A stretch of DNA of 27,845 bases. Origin: an uncultured Clostridia bacterium (lineage in GTDB: Bacteria; Bacillota; Clostridia; Lachnospirales; Anaerotignaceae). Where the stretch lies: contig CALFPN010000056.1 in the NCBI GenBank assembly GCA_937919015.1, positions 1 through 27,845 of the forward strand, read 5' to 3'. Within the stretch, counting starts at the first letter, position 1; each line of letters begins with the position of its first letter. Below, one piece after another: positions 1 through 8,277 of the stretch. Below the pieces are notes generated by a model. The model ran no database searches. It was not told the origin of the DNA and saw only the letters and a program-made list of their open reading frames with translations. A program made the translations under genes and the position numbers.

Positions 1-425
1 CCAAACATTTCCGCTTCTTCTTCCGGCTCCATGTGGTCATAGCCCAGAAGATGCAGCATGCTGTGGGCAGTCAGGAAGGCAATTTCCCTTTTCAGGGAAT
101 GTCCGTATTCCTCCGCCTGTTCTCTGGCTCTTTCCAGAGAAATGATGATATCCCCAAGGATGATCTCATCGTTTTCATTCACTTCCGCTTCTTCCCCTTC
201 CGCAAAGGTCAGCATGGGGAAGCTGAGGACGTCTGTGGCCCTGTCAATATTTCTGAACTGCTTGTTGATCTGTCTGATCTCCTCGTTATCCACGATGGAA
301 ACGCTGATCTCGCAGTTTTCATCAAATGCTTCATATTTCAGAGATTCTGCCGCTGCCTTCCGAATGGCTTCCTCCAGCTCTGCTGTCAGCATCTCCTCTG
401 TTCTGTTATCAATCAGTAGATTCAC
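1..425 (-). CDS. ybeY: YbeY endoribonuclease (rRNA maturation factor), 3' end cut by window edge
   Basis: YbeY is a zinc-dependent single-strand endoribonuclease acting in 16S rRNA maturation and 70S quality control in the cytoplasm. The frame gives about 141 residues before the window edge. It contains the family metal site as HSMLHLLGYDH, normally HxxxHxxxxxH, so the catalytic core is present and only the C-terminus is missing. The chosen start is GTG at 425, giving VNLLIDNRTEE, which matches the usual N-terminus. A GAGGAAG ribosome binding site lies about 7 bases upstream. An internal ATG at 392 would remove the conserved IDNRT segment. The gene overlaps the end of pgpH by 17 bases, so translational coupling is likely. 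It is the last visible gene of the yqfC-yqfD-phoH-pgpH-ybeY run. Confidence 0.93.
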   Translation of the reverse strand, partial: MNLLIDNRTEEMLTAELEEAIRKAAAESLKYEAFDENCEISVSIVDNEEIRQINKQFRNIDRATDVLSFPMLTFAEGEEAEVNENDEIILGDIIISLERAREQAEEYGHSLKREIAFLTAHSMLHLLGYDHMEPEEEAEMF

Positions 426-2559
426 TGTTTTCTTCCTCTCTCTTTTCTTCTGCTTTTTCTTCCTCTTCGGAGGATTTCAGTTTTGCCGCTGCAATTTCCT
501 CCTGTTTGGGATATGCCACTCTCTCATGGTACATACCGTGGAACACCTTGAGGAATGCCTTCCGGATGATCTCCAGCTCGTGGATACCCAAACCGCTGTT
601 GTCCAGCTGACCATCGTCCAGTTTATCCTTGATCAGCGTTTTCACCAGATTTTCCGCTTCCTCCAGGGTTTTGCCGCTGCCCAGAACGGAACGCACCGCA
701 GCTTCCACCGTATCCGCCAGCATGACCACTGCAGATTCGCGGGAAGAGGGAACGGTACCCTGATAACGATAGTCTTCTTCCTTTACATTTTCTGCACCAT
801 AGGCTTTTAATGCTTTGAAATAGAAAAATTTCACAAGGCTTGTCCCATGATGTTCCCGAATGACATCCAGAATCACCCGGGGCAGACCGTATTCCAGACC
901 CATTTCCACACCGCTTTTCGGGTGTTGGGTAATGATCTTCGCGCTGGTTTCCGGCGCAAGGTCATCGTGGACATTATAGCCGGACTGATTTTCAGAAAAC
1001 ATTTGGGGGTTCTTCAGCTTGCCGATATCATGATAATAGGCACCGGCCCTTGCCAGAGCCGTGTTGGCACCGATCTCATAGGCTGCTGTTTCCGCAAGAT
1101 TCGCAACGATAAGGCTATGGTGGTATGTACCCGGTGCCTCGATCATCAGTCTGCGGAGCACTTCGTTATTGGGGTTGGTCAATTCCAGCAGGCGATGGGG
1201 AGTATTTGCCTCAAAGGCTGCTTCCCAGAAAGGCAGGCTGCCTACAGCAATGATAACAGAAATCACACCCATCACCGCACCAAAAACACATTCTGCCAGA
1301 AGCCCTGCAGAATATCCGTTTGCAAAGAACAGACCTGCGCCAAGCATAGCGGCAAAGCTGACTGCCCCCATGGCAACGGCGACAGGCATGATATATTTAC
1401 GCTGATCCGTTTTCTGGATCAGCAGTGCCCCCATGGTTCCTACCAGCAGGGAATACATCAGAAACTGTACATCTCCGTTAAAAATGAAACAGCCGATGAT
1501 GCAGAACAGAGAGTTCATAATCAGTGCCACACGTCTGCCGATAAGCATGCTGACCAGCATGGCAAACAGCCCCAGCGGAATCAGCGTAAAATAGGAGATA
1601 TGCGCCATCAGCCGCAGTAAGATGACCATGATGACATAAACAGTGAAGAGCATCTTCACTTCATTATATTTCAATACCACGATACCCTTCCCCCAAGTGA
1701 AGAAAAGATACAATGCGCCAAACATGATACCAACCATCAGCAGGCTGCCAAACAAGGGCAGTGCCGTACCGGTGTATTCCGCGCCGCCTACCAGCTTCAG
1801 GCTGACCAGTCTGTCATAGATATCCTGGGTAATGATCTCCCCTTCATCTACGATTTTCTGGTTTTTGCGGATCATTACATTTTCCACTTCCGCCCGTTTG
1901 GCATCCCTTGCCATTTCCATAGCATCTTCATCCAATACCAGATTTGGTTCCAAGGCTGCATCAAAAACAGTCTCTGCCATGGTCTTCAGACTGTTGCTCC
2001 ATGCCGTGCTCTTGAATGCCTCCGCCGCTGCTGTTCGGCCATCCTCCAGCGCATCGGCCTTGATGCCGGTTTCATACACACCATTCATGGCATTGATACA
2101 GTCTTCCGCAAAAAGTGTCCGATTGCTCTTATCCAGCTCTGCATAAGCCTCCAGCTGCTTTTCCGTCAACACCACAGGCAGCTTCCAGGGGGCCTCCACT
2201 GCCCTTTCATAGAAGCTTTCATCCTCCTTCAGCTTGGAAAGGATACGGTTCAGATCCTGAAACATTTCGTTTACTTCCCTGCGGCTTTCTTCTTCCGCTA
2301 CGGAATCATGCATATAAATAGGGGCAACACTATCCGCTGCCGCTTCTTTCAATCTGTTGGTAGTCACCTCATCAATGGCATCTTTTTCTGCCACATAGCG
2401 TTTTTCTGCCACAGCCCCTACCTGCACCATATCCGTTTCCATCACATGGGAACCGGTACTGATGCAAAGCAAGGTCAAAATGACCGCGATCACAAACAAT
2501 ATGCCCTGATGGGTCTTTTTCCCCTGTTTATTTGGGGAAACGTCTTTCTTTCTTGCCAT
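409..2559 (-). CDS. pgpH: 7TM-HD membrane c-di-AMP phosphodiesterase (PgpH/YqfF family)
   Basis: The protein has 716 residues. A hydrophobic segment lies at about 18-35, followed by a long extracytoplasmic domain (about 40-265, the 7TMR-HDED type). Several membrane helices follow (about 266-445), then a cytoplasmic HD domain. HD residues seen are H480/H481, the HD pair H510-D511, H546, H570-H571 and D616. In Listeria and Bacillus this family hydrolyses c-di-AMP to pApA; the substrate here is inferred from family. The C-terminal 20 residues are highly charged, mostly Glu and Lys. The start ATG at 2559 has GAGGCG about 8 bases upstream. An in-frame start further upstream would lie deeper inside phoH and has no such site. 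The gene overlaps phoH by 32 bases and ybeY by 17. Confidence 0.95.
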   Translation of the reverse strand: MARKKDVSPNKQGKKTHQGILFVIAVILTLLCISTGSHVMETDMVQVGAVAEKRYVAEKDAIDEVTTNRLKEAAADSVAPIYMHDSVAEEESRREVNEMFQDLNRILSKLKEDESFYERAVEAPWKLPVVLTEKQLEAYAELDKSNRTLFAEDCINAMNGVYETGIKADALEDGRTAAAEAFKSTAWSNSLKTMAETVFDAALEPNLVLDEDAMEMARDAKRAEVENVMIRKNQKIVDEGEIITQDIYDRLVSLKLVGGAEYTGTALPLFGSLLMVGIMFGALYLFFTWGKGIVVLKYNEVKMLFTVYVIMVILLRLMAHISYFTLIPLGLFAMLVSMLIGRRVALIMNSLFCIIGCFIFNGDVQFLMYSLLVGTMGALLIQKTDQRKYIMPVAVAMGAVSFAAMLGAGLFFANGYSAGLLAECVFGAVMGVISVIIAVGSLPFWEAAFEANTPHRLLELTNPNNEVLRRLMIEAPGTYHHSLIVANLAETAAYEIGANTALARAGAYYHDIGKLKNPQMFSENQSGYNVHDDLAPETSAKIITQHPKSGVEMGLEYGLPRVILDVIREHHGTSLVKFFYFKALKAYGAENVKEEDYRYQGTVPSSRESAVVMLADTVEAAVRSVLGSGKTLEEAENLVKTLIKDKLDDGQLDNSGLGIHELEIIRKAFLKVFHGMYHERVAYPKQEEIAAAKLKSSEEEEKAEEKREEENSESTD

Positions 2560-3526
2560 CCTGATCGCCTCGTTTCTTATTCTCAAACTTTTCATATGCA
2601 AGGATGATCTTCTGCACCAACGGGTGGCGCACAACGTCTTTGTTCGTCAATGTGATCTGGCCGATGCCTTCGATGCCTGCCAGAATTTTAGTCGCTTCCG
2701 TCAGACCGCTTCTTTTGCCTTCGCCCAAGTCAATCTGGGTCACGTCGCCGGTGATGACTGCCTTGGAGCCATAGCCGATACGGGTCAGAAACATTTTCAT
2801 CTGTTCCGGCGTCGTATTCTGGGCTTCATCCAGCACGATAAAGGCATTATCCAGGGTTCTGCCGCGCATATAAGCCAGAGGGGCTACTTCGATCAGGCCT
2901 TTTTCCATATTTTTCATGAAATTTTCCGCCCCCATGATCTCGTACAATGCATCATAGAGGGGACGCAGATAAGGGTCTACCTTCTGCTGCAGGTCGCCGG
3001 GCAAAAAACCCAGTTTTTCCCCCGCTTCGATGGCGGGGCGGGTCAGGATAATACGGTTTACTTCGTTATTCTTAAAAGCGGTGATAGCCATGGCCATGGC
3101 AAGATAAGTCTTGCCCGTGCCGGCAGGGCCAATCCCGAATACCACCGTATTATTTTTGATCATATCCACATATTTCTTCTGTCCCAGTGTTTTGGGCTTC
3201 AGAGGTCTGCCATTGACGGTGATACAGATCAGGTCATCATAAACCTTTTCCAGTTCTCTCAGGTCAGATTCCTCTGCAGAAGCAATGAAATATTCCAGAT
3301 TCTGCTCTGTAATCTCTTCGCCCTTTCTTGCCAGTGCCGCCAGAGAATGCAGGATATTCCAAGCTTTATGCACCTGCAGTTCCTCACCAGTAATCTTCAC
3401 ATCATCCCCACGGTTGACAATGCTGACATGGCAGGCCTTTTCTATTTTTTTGATATTGGCATCAAACTGCCCGAACACCGGCAGGATGATGCTGTTATCC
3501 ATCTGTATCGTTCTTTCAAAACTCAT
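2528..3526 (-). CDS. phoH: PhoH family ATPase
   Basis: The protein has 332 residues, typical for PhoH. The Walker A motif is GIGPAGTGKT at 131-140. The Walker B motif is VLDEAQN at 231-237. The family motif TGDVTQIDL is at 259-267. PhoH proteins are cytoplasmic P-loop ATPases related to the superfamily 1 helicase core and are linked to RNA metabolism; the exact role is not settled. The position immediately before pgpH and ybeY is the standard Firmicute arrangement. The start ATG at 3526 sits inside the last codons of yqfD (11-base overlap), with AGGGAG about 13 bases upstream. The ATG eight codons later (3502) is an alternative with a weaker site. Confidence 0.95.
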   Translation of the reverse strand: MSFERTIQMDNSIILPVFGQFDANIKKIEKACHVSIVNRGDDVKITGEELQVHKAWNILHSLAALARKGEEITEQNLEYFIASAEESDLRELEKVYDDLICITVNGRPLKPKTLGQKKYVDMIKNNTVVFGIGPAGTGKTYLAMAMAITAFKNNEVNRIILTRPAIEAGEKLGFLPGDLQQKVDPYLRPLYDALYEIMGAENFMKNMEKGLIEVAPLAYMRGRTLDNAFIVLDEAQNTTPEQMKMFLTRIGYGSKAVITGDVTQIDLGEGKRSGLTEATKILAGIEGIGQITLTNKDVVRHPLVQKIILAYEKFENKKRGDQDGKKERRFPK

Positions 3527-4736
3527 TCAGATTCTCACGCTCCCTTTCTTTTGGTTCAGTTTCTTGTTTTTCCTCTATACGTTCCAACAGTGTCACTTCC
3601 GCTTCCCCGCGGACGCCGTCGGCATATTCTTCAAAACTGATTTTGATATCTTCTATTTTACCGTAGTCCGACAATAAATTCTCTGTCTTTTTTCTTAAAT
3701 TTTCTTCCAGAATCAATTTTGTTTCGTCTACCGTTCTTGTTTTCTCCAGAATTTCATATTCTTTCCAGATTTCTTTTTTGAAACGAAGGGGCAATGTAAA
3801 ATCCCCCAAAGCCAGCGGCCGTTCCGAAAGCATCGTTTTTTCCCATTCTCCTTCCCCATCAGGGTGAATGACATCCAGTTCCTTTTCGGAAAAAAGCAGA
3901 CTGCGATTTTCCTTTTCCACACCGCTGTAACGGATCTCCTCATACTGCAAGGGCATTTCTTCCGTCAGTCTCTGCCAGATACGGGCCGTGACTGCCCCTT
4001 CTGCCGCCGTATACTCCGTATGCTGTTCTTCTCCTTCCAGTCCAATCAAAAGCTCCGAAGAAATCAGGATATCTCCCTTTTTCACCACATCGCCGGCCTG
4101 CACCTTTGGCGTGCCCCTTTCCGCCGTGATCTGAACGATCACGCCGTCCCGGGCAGCAACGATATCACAGGGGGTTTCCCTGTCTATCCGCTCCGCTTTT
4201 TCAATGGTCTCCGCCAATTTAATGGTCACATCCGTACCTTCCATACCAACGCTGACCCACGAAATATCCGGAAACTGCAGCAATAGTCCGTTGGTGACAG
4301 CTTCCGTATTTACCCTTCGTTTCCATACACCGGGCTTCAGCCCCATTTCCCCACAGGCAGAAAGCAATTCTTCCTGCGTCAGCCGTTCATTTCCCTCCAC
4401 CCGTACCGTCCAGATAAAGGAAGAAAGCAGATACAGCCCCGCCGCAAAGCACAGCAACCCTGCCGTCCAAACTTGTCTCCTGCGAAACCGCCGAAAAAAA
4501 ACAGGCAGTCCGCCCCTTCCTAGGACTTCCATAGAACAGCCCGTCTTTTCCGCGCAGGCCTGCAGAAGATCCAGACTGCCGCCTGCCGCTTTCATGGTCA
4601 TGCCCGCCCCTTCTCTGGTTACATCCCAGAGATAGACCCCCCGAAAAGCCGCCATATTCATGAACCGTTCCGCCGAAAAGCCCTTCGCTCTTATTCTAAC
4701 ATATCCACGTAAAGAATACCATAACGCCAGAAACAA
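3516..4736 (-). CDS. yqfD: Sporulation protein YqfD
   Basis: The protein has about 406 residues. It starts with a small soluble N-terminal domain containing the family-like stretch LWYSLRGYVRIRAKG. A basic patch RRFRRRQ and a single membrane helix follow at about 88-109. After that comes a large extracytoplasmic part rich in beta-type sequence and ending in charged residues. YqfD is a sigma-E-dependent mother-cell protein in Bacillus and is needed for efficient sporulation; its biochemical role is unknown. I chose TTG at 4736 because GGGGTGA sits 5 bases before it and the resulting N-terminus aligns with other clostridial members. GTG at 4745 is possible, but its Shine-Dalgarno sequence would abut the codon. 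It follows yqfC after a short gap and overlaps phoH by 11 bases. Confidence 0.93.
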   Translation of the reverse strand: MFLALWYSLRGYVRIRAKGFSAERFMNMAAFRGVYLWDVTREGAGMTMKAAGGSLDLLQACAEKTGCSMEVLGRGGLPVFFRRFRRRQVWTAGLLCFAAGLYLLSSFIWTVRVEGNERLTQEELLSACGEMGLKPGVWKRRVNTEAVTNGLLLQFPDISWVSVGMEGTDVTIKLAETIEKAERIDRETPCDIVAARDGVIVQITAERGTPKVQAGDVVKKGDILISSELLIGLEGEEQHTEYTAAEGAVTARIWQRLTEEMPLQYEEIRYSGVEKENRSLLFSEKELDVIHPDGEGEWEKTMLSERPLALGDFTLPLRFKKEIWKEYEILEKTRTVDETKLILEENLRKKTENLLSDYGKIEDIKISFEEYADGVRGEAEVTLLERIEEKQETEPKERERENLNEF

Positions 4737-4759
4737 ATTCCTCACCCCTATCGGTCTGT

Positions 4760-5023
4760 TCAGGTCAAAAACGCAAGACTCTCAATCCTTCCCGTCACCA
4801 CCATGCACTCTGCAGACAGCTGCTTCAGGCACAGTCCCTTTCCCTGCAGCCGCAGCACCCCTGCCGATGTGCCAATGCGCACCTGTTCTTCGTCATACTC
4901 CAGAATCCCTTTATAATTTTCTATGGTGACTTCATCCTGACCGATCAGAGAGATCAGCGGCAGATTTAGCATGATCTCCTTGGGCAGTTCCAAGGCTTCT
5001 GTCACATTTTTCCGCAGTCCCAT
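4760..5023 (-). CDS. yqfC: Sporulation protein YqfC
   Basis: This is an 87-residue protein of the YabP/YqfC family, found almost only in spore formers and usually next to yqfD. It has no signal peptide or membrane helix. The visible family features are LPKEIMLNLPLISLIG near residues 13-28, the short run IENYKGILEYDEEQVRI, and a C-terminal half rich in beta-type sequence that ends in VVTGRIESLAFLT. Its molecular role is not known; mutants of relatives have sporulation defects. The start ATG at 5023 has GAGGTGG about 6 bases upstream. It is the first gene of the run that continues through ybeY, and a sigma-E-like promoter lies about 25-55 bases upstream. Confidence 0.93.
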   Translation of the reverse strand: MGLRKNVTEALELPKEIMLNLPLISLIGQDEVTIENYKGILEYDEEQVRIGTSAGVLRLQGKGLCLKQLSAECMVVTGRIESLAFLT

Positions 5024-5048
5024 ATGACCACCTCAAAGCTATTTGTTC

Positions 5049-5077
5049 AGTTTATGTCTTTGCCTGCATAACTAGAC
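5049..5077 (-). promoter_or_regulatory. Sigma-E-like promoter for yqfC-yqfD and possibly the genes after them
   Basis: On the minus strand a -35-like GTCTAGTT (5070-5077) is followed, after 13 bases, by a -10-like CATAAACT (5049-5056). The known Bacillus sigma-E pattern is about GTCATATT, 13-15 bases, CATACAAT. The -10 match is good and the -35 match is partial. The position, 26 bases before the yqfC start, and the known sigma-E control of yqfD support it. I saw no convincing sigma-A promoter in the same gap. Confidence 0.45.
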
Positions 5078-5100
5078 GTTGTCCCTGTTTTCCATAGGGA

Positions 5101-5124
5101 AAAAGCACTCTTTCGAGTGCTTTT
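5101..5124. terminator. Perfect hairpin, possible second terminator
   Basis: AAAAGCACTC and GAGTGCTTTT form a perfect 10-base inverted repeat around the loop TTTC. It has A/T runs on both sides, so it could act in either direction. It lies between the stronger terminator of the upstream receptor gene and the yqfC promoter, so it probably insulates the two units on the minus strand. Confidence 0.55.
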
Positions 5125-5148
5125 GATCAACCAAACCAATCTATCCGC

Positions 5149-5180
5149 AAAAAAACAGCGGAGCTGATCGCTCCGCCGTT
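5149..5180 (-). terminator. Intrinsic terminator of the first receptor gene
   Basis: On the minus strand GCGGAGC and GCTCCGC (5170-5176 and 5158-5164) pair around GATCA. The stem extends past one mismatch, and the run TTTTTTT follows at 5155-5149. It lies about 70 bases after the stop of the receptor gene. Confidence 0.8.
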
Positions 5181-5250
5181 TCGACTTTTCATGATTTTAT
5201 CTTTTGTAGAAAGGATATAAAGGAATACATATGAAATCACTGATGGATTC

Positions 5251-6225
5251 TTATTCGCCAATTGCTACCATATCTTCAGGGATTGCAATCTGCAGTGCTT
5301 CTGCAATTTCAGCATTGTATTTTTCTGTGATACCTTCGGAAACATATTCAATAGGCATTTCAGCGGGATCTGCACCATTTACCAGAATTTCATAAGCCAT
5401 TTCCGCCGCTTTCACGCCCAGATCGTAGTAGCTGATAGACAGTGTTGCCACACCACAGCCGGAGCAGATACCTTCTTCACCGGCAATAACGGGAACGCCT
5501 GCGGGAACCGCTACGTTTTTGATGATTTCCGTATTGTTTGCCATTGTATTATCTGTAGGAATATACAAAACATCACATTCGCTAACAGCCTTTGTTACGA
5601 CAGACTGTACTTCATTGGAATCTGCTGCTGTATATTCTTCCCATGCAATATTTGCTTTGTCCAGTTCCGCCTGCGCCAGTTTGGACTGATACAGAGAGTT
5701 GGGTTCTGCAGAGCAGTATACGATGCCGACTTTCTTTGCATCGGGCACCAGTTCTGTCAGCATTGCAATCTGTTCATCGATGGGAGCCAGATCGGATGCG
5801 CCTGTGACATTTCTGCCGGGGGCTTCATTGGAATCTGCCACACCTGCTGTCACATAGTCTGTTACGGATGTACCAACAATGGGGATATCGGCAGTTGCTG
5901 CTGCTGCAGACTGCAGTGCTGTTGTTGCATTTGCCATAATCAGGTCAACCCCGTCGGAAACAAATTTTGTTGCGATGGTGGTACAGTTTGTCTGTTCCCC
6001 CTGAGCATTCTGATAATCAAAAGTGACATTGCCATCCAACAATTCTGTCAGCCTTTCCTGAAAACCCAGCGTTGCCGCATCCAGTGCAGGATGTTCCAGC
6101 TGCTGCACGATACCAACGGTATATTGATCGGCTGCATCGTCGGCAGATGCATCAGAACCGCCGCAGCCTGTCATTGCCATTGTAAGAGCCATCATCGCTG
6201 CAACTGTTTTCATCCATTTCTTCAT
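5251..6225 (-). CDS. ABC importer substrate-binding lipoprotein, tryptophan/tyrosine-type family (copy 1)
   Basis: The protein has 324 residues. A lysine-led signal peptide ends in a lipobox, AMTGC, with the lipidated Cys at about residue 20. The mature protein belongs to the PF04392/COG2984 group, which includes TrpX of streptococci. Conserved stretches include VGIVQQLEHPALDAATLGF, the run from FDYQNAQGEQ to IATKFVSDG, and VPVIAGEEG near the C-terminal lobe. It would sit on the outer membrane face and deliver ligand to the permease encoded upstream; aromatic amino acids or a related compound are inferred from family only. Start ATG at 6225 has AAGGAG 9 bases upstream; an ATG at 6234 would abut that site. 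A close paralogue is encoded at 8278-9252. This copy has its own promoter and terminator, so it is not simply the last gene of the transporter operon. Confidence 0.92.
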   Translation of the reverse strand: MKKWMKTVAAMMALTMAMTGCGGSDASADDAADQYTVGIVQQLEHPALDAATLGFQERLTELLDGNVTFDYQNAQGEQTNCTTIATKFVSDGVDLIMANATTALQSAAAATADIPIVGTSVTDYVTAGVADSNEAPGRNVTGASDLAPIDEQIAMLTELVPDAKKVGIVYCSAEPNSLYQSKLAQAELDKANIAWEEYTAADSNEVQSVVTKAVSECDVLYIPTDNTMANNTEIIKNVAVPAGVPVIAGEEGICSGCGVATLSISYYDLGVKAAEMAYEILVNGADPAEMPIEYVSEGITEKYNAEIAEALQIAIPEDMVAIGE

Positions 6226-6273
6226 AAAAAACATCTCCTTTTTATCTTATGTATCTTTCGCTTTATCGCTTCA

Positions 6274-6287
6274 ACGCGTATCCGCGT
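6274..6287. promoter_or_regulatory. Inverted repeat in the 5' leader, candidate operator
   Basis: ACGCG-TATC-CGCGT is a perfect 5-base inverted repeat, about 10-25 bases downstream of the predicted transcription start of the receptor gene. It could be a repressor site or a small 5' hairpin. The second receptor gene does not carry the same repeat. Confidence 0.3.
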
Positions 6288-6302
6288 GTATGTGTTAAAG
6301 CT

Positions 6303-6330
6303 ATTATAGCACTCTCATCTTAGTTGTCAA
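6303..6330 (-). promoter_or_regulatory. Sigma-A promoter of receptor copy 1
   Basis: The minus strand has a consensus TTGACA (6330-6325) and a consensus TATAAT (6308-6303) separated by 16 bases. This is one of the strongest promoters in the window. The leader to the start codon is about 70 bases. Confidence 0.85.
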
Positions 6331-6388
6331 CAGATTGTTTTGAAATTTAAACAAGTATTCTGTATCCACTCAACTGTAAGAAACAAAC

Positions 6389-6418
6389 AAAAAACACCCG
6401 CAAAATACGGGTGTTTCC
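6389..6418 (-). terminator. Intrinsic terminator of the ABC permease-ATPase operon
   Basis: On the minus strand ACACCCG and CGGGTGT pair around TATTTTG, followed by TTTTTTG. It lies about 20-45 bases after the ATPase stop codon. It separates that operon from the promoter of receptor copy 1. Confidence 0.85.
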
Positions 6419-6435
6419 CACTTACATTGTATATT

Positions 6436-7230
6436 TTAGCCAAGTAAAGCACGGTCAGAAGCGAATTCCTTCCCGCTGGCAATGGTGAACTGTTTCAGCA
6501 GATCTTCCACTGTCAGGTTCTTCTTCTCTTCCCCTTTGATGTCCAGAATGATCTTGCCATCCCACATCATGATCAGACGATTACCATGGGCAATGGCATC
6601 CTTCATGTTGTGTGTGACCATCAGGGCGGTCAGATTGTTTTCCGCAATGATCTTGTCGGAAAGTTCCAAAACCTTTGCCGCTGTTTTGGGGTCAAGAGCC
6701 GCTGTATGTTCATCCAGCAGCAACAGTTTGGGCTTTTTCAGTGTTGCCATCAACAATGTCAACGCCTGTCTCTGCCCGCCGGAAAGAAGCCCTACCTTCG
6801 CACGCATACGGGTTTCCAGACCCAGATCCAGCATTTTCAAAAGTTCTACATATTCTTCTCGTTCTTTTCTGGTGATACCCCATTTGAAAGAACGGTTTTT
6901 GCCGCGACGTTTTGCAATGGCCAGATTTTCTTCGATCTCCATATCCGCTGCTGTGCCGTTCATGGGGTCCTGGAACACACGGCCCAGATATGCCGCTCTT
7001 TTATGCTCGGGCAGGCTTGTCACATCCACACCATCAATGATAACCTGTCCTTCATCAATGGGCCATGCCCCTGCAATGGCATTCAGCATGGTGGATTTCC
7101 CTGCACCGTTGCCACCGATGATGGTGACAAAATCGCCTTCTTCCAAAACCAGATCAATGCCGTTCAGTGCTCTTTTTTCATTTACGGAGCCGGGATGGAA
7201 TGTTTTATAGATTCCTTTTAACTCAAGCAT
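6436..7230 (-). CDS. ABC transporter ATP-binding protein of the amino-acid-like importer
   Basis: The protein has 264 residues and is a complete ABC ATPase. The Walker A motif is GGNGAGKS at 39-46. The Q-loop glutamine is near 87 and the signature LSGGQRQ is at 149-155. The Walker B motif LLLLDEH at 169-175 has the catalytic E174, and the switch histidine H207 is in VTHN. It belongs to the COG1101 group, which pairs with COG4120 permeases and COG2984 receptors. It powers import at the cytoplasmic face of the membrane. The start overlaps the end of the permease gene by 8 bases, so the two are coupled. A histidine follows the catalytic Glu in the Walker B segment (DEHTAALD), where most importers have P or A; this is common in this subgroup as far as I recall. 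Confidence 0.93.
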   Translation of the reverse strand: MLELKGIYKTFHPGSVNEKRALNGIDLVLEEGDFVTIIGGNGAGKSTMLNAIAGAWPIDEGQVIIDGVDVTSLPEHKRAAYLGRVFQDPMNGTAADMEIEENLAIAKRRGKNRSFKWGITRKEREEYVELLKMLDLGLETRMRAKVGLLSGGQRQALTLLMATLKKPKLLLLDEHTAALDPKTAAKVLELSDKIIAENNLTALMVTHNMKDAIAHGNRLIMMWDGKIILDIKGEEKKNLTVEDLLKQFTIASGKEFASDRALLG

Positions 7231-8134
7231 TCTTGCCGCCTCCTCTCTTTACATGGCTGGCGTTGTATTTGCCCTTCAAATAAGGCACCGCCAAAAATGC
7301 CGCTACAATCAGCGCACTAATCAGCTTCATGTCTGTGGTTTCCAGACCCAGCCACAGCACCACTGCGATCACGCAGAAATACATGATAGCACCGAAAACC
7401 ACCGCCGCCATACGCAGCATATAGTTAAAGTATACCCATCTGCCTAAAACAACCTCACCAATGATAACCGCCGCCAGACCGATAACGATGGCACCGCGGC
7501 CCATGTTTACGTCGGCATTGCCCTGATACTGGGCATACAGGCCACCGGCCAGTGCAACGACCCCATTGGAAATCATCAGACCCAGCACTTTCATGTGGTC
7601 TGTATTTGTGCCCTGAGCACGGGCCATGATTTCATTACAGCCTGTAGCACGGAACACACGGCCGATTTCTGTGCCGTAGAAGCAGTACAGCAGAACGATC
7701 AGTACTACACAGAAAATCACGCCAACCAGAATTGCATTGGGAATATCTCTCAAACTCAGAATCAGGTCATATTGATCCACGCTGATGGCCTGATTGGATT
7801 TTCCCATGATACGCATATTGACGGAATACAGCCCCAGCTGGGTCAGGATGCCGGCAAGGATACCGGGGATGCCAAAAGCCACATGGAAAATACCGGTTGC
7901 CAGCCCCGCCAACATACCGGCAATGGTCGCACCGATCAGTGCTACATATACATTCTGACCGGATAACATCAGCATAACCGCTGTTGCACCGCCTGTGGCA
8001 ATGGAACCATCTACGGTCAGGTCTGCAAAATCCAGTACTTTATAGGTCATATAAACGCCTATTGCCATAATACCCCAAATCAGCCCTTGGGCCACTGAGC
8101 CAGGCAAAGCATTCAACAATGCCATCACATTCAT
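7223..8134 (-). CDS. ABC transporter permease of the amino-acid-like importer
   Basis: The protein has 303 residues with eight or nine hydrophobic segments, ending in a basic cytoplasmic tail. It matches the BPD_transp_2/COG4120 type in layout. One segment (LDFADLTVDGSIATGGA, near 35-50) is typical of the branched-chain amino acid and TrpY-like permease group. It would form the channel with the ATPase whose gene overlaps its 3' end. Start ATG at 8134 has GGAGG 8 bases upstream; the in-frame GTG at 8149 lies within that site and is unlikely. The gene follows receptor copy 2 after a gap that holds a weak hairpin, so it is probably transcribed by read-through from the receptor promoter. Confidence 0.92.
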   Translation of the reverse strand: MNVMALLNALPGSVAQGLIWGIMAIGVYMTYKVLDFADLTVDGSIATGGATAVMLMLSGQNVYVALIGATIAGMLAGLATGIFHVAFGIPGILAGILTQLGLYSVNMRIMGKSNQAISVDQYDLILSLRDIPNAILVGVIFCVVLIVLLYCFYGTEIGRVFRATGCNEIMARAQGTNTDHMKVLGLMISNGVVALAGGLYAQYQGNADVNMGRGAIVIGLAAVIIGEVVLGRWVYFNYMLRMAAVVFGAIMYFCVIAVVLWLGLETTDMKLISALIVAAFLAVPYLKGKYNASHVKRGGGKNA

Positions 8135-8183
8135 AAGGAATACCTCCACTCTTTCGTATATTCTTCCGCTGTTTCACAGAAAG

Positions 8184-8206
8184 AGCGGAGCTTTTTCCGC
8201 CCCGCT
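8184..8206 (-). terminator. Weak hairpin between receptor copy 2 and permease, possible leaky terminator
   Basis: On the minus strand AGCGGGGC and GCTCCGCT form an 8-base stem with one G-U pair around GGAAAAA. The tail CTTTCTGT is poor in T. I infer partial termination or mRNA end protection, giving more receptor than permease, as in many receptor-first ABC operons. Confidence 0.5.
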
Positions 8207-8277
8207 ATTCTGTTTTCTCTTTCGTTCGTTTTTCAAATCATTTTCTCTTTTGTAAAATTCCATTTAAACAAGCTTTC

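Noticed and set aside
847..1620. A 257-codon plus-strand frame opposite pgpH
   Set aside because: It is a shadow of the pgpH coding strand, with no ribosome binding site and a His/Gln/Cys-rich translation.
6226..6330. A riboswitch or T-box upstream of receptor copy 1, as known for some TrpX relatives
   Set aside because: The leader is about 70 bases, without a terminator or T-box motif. Only a short inverted repeat is present.
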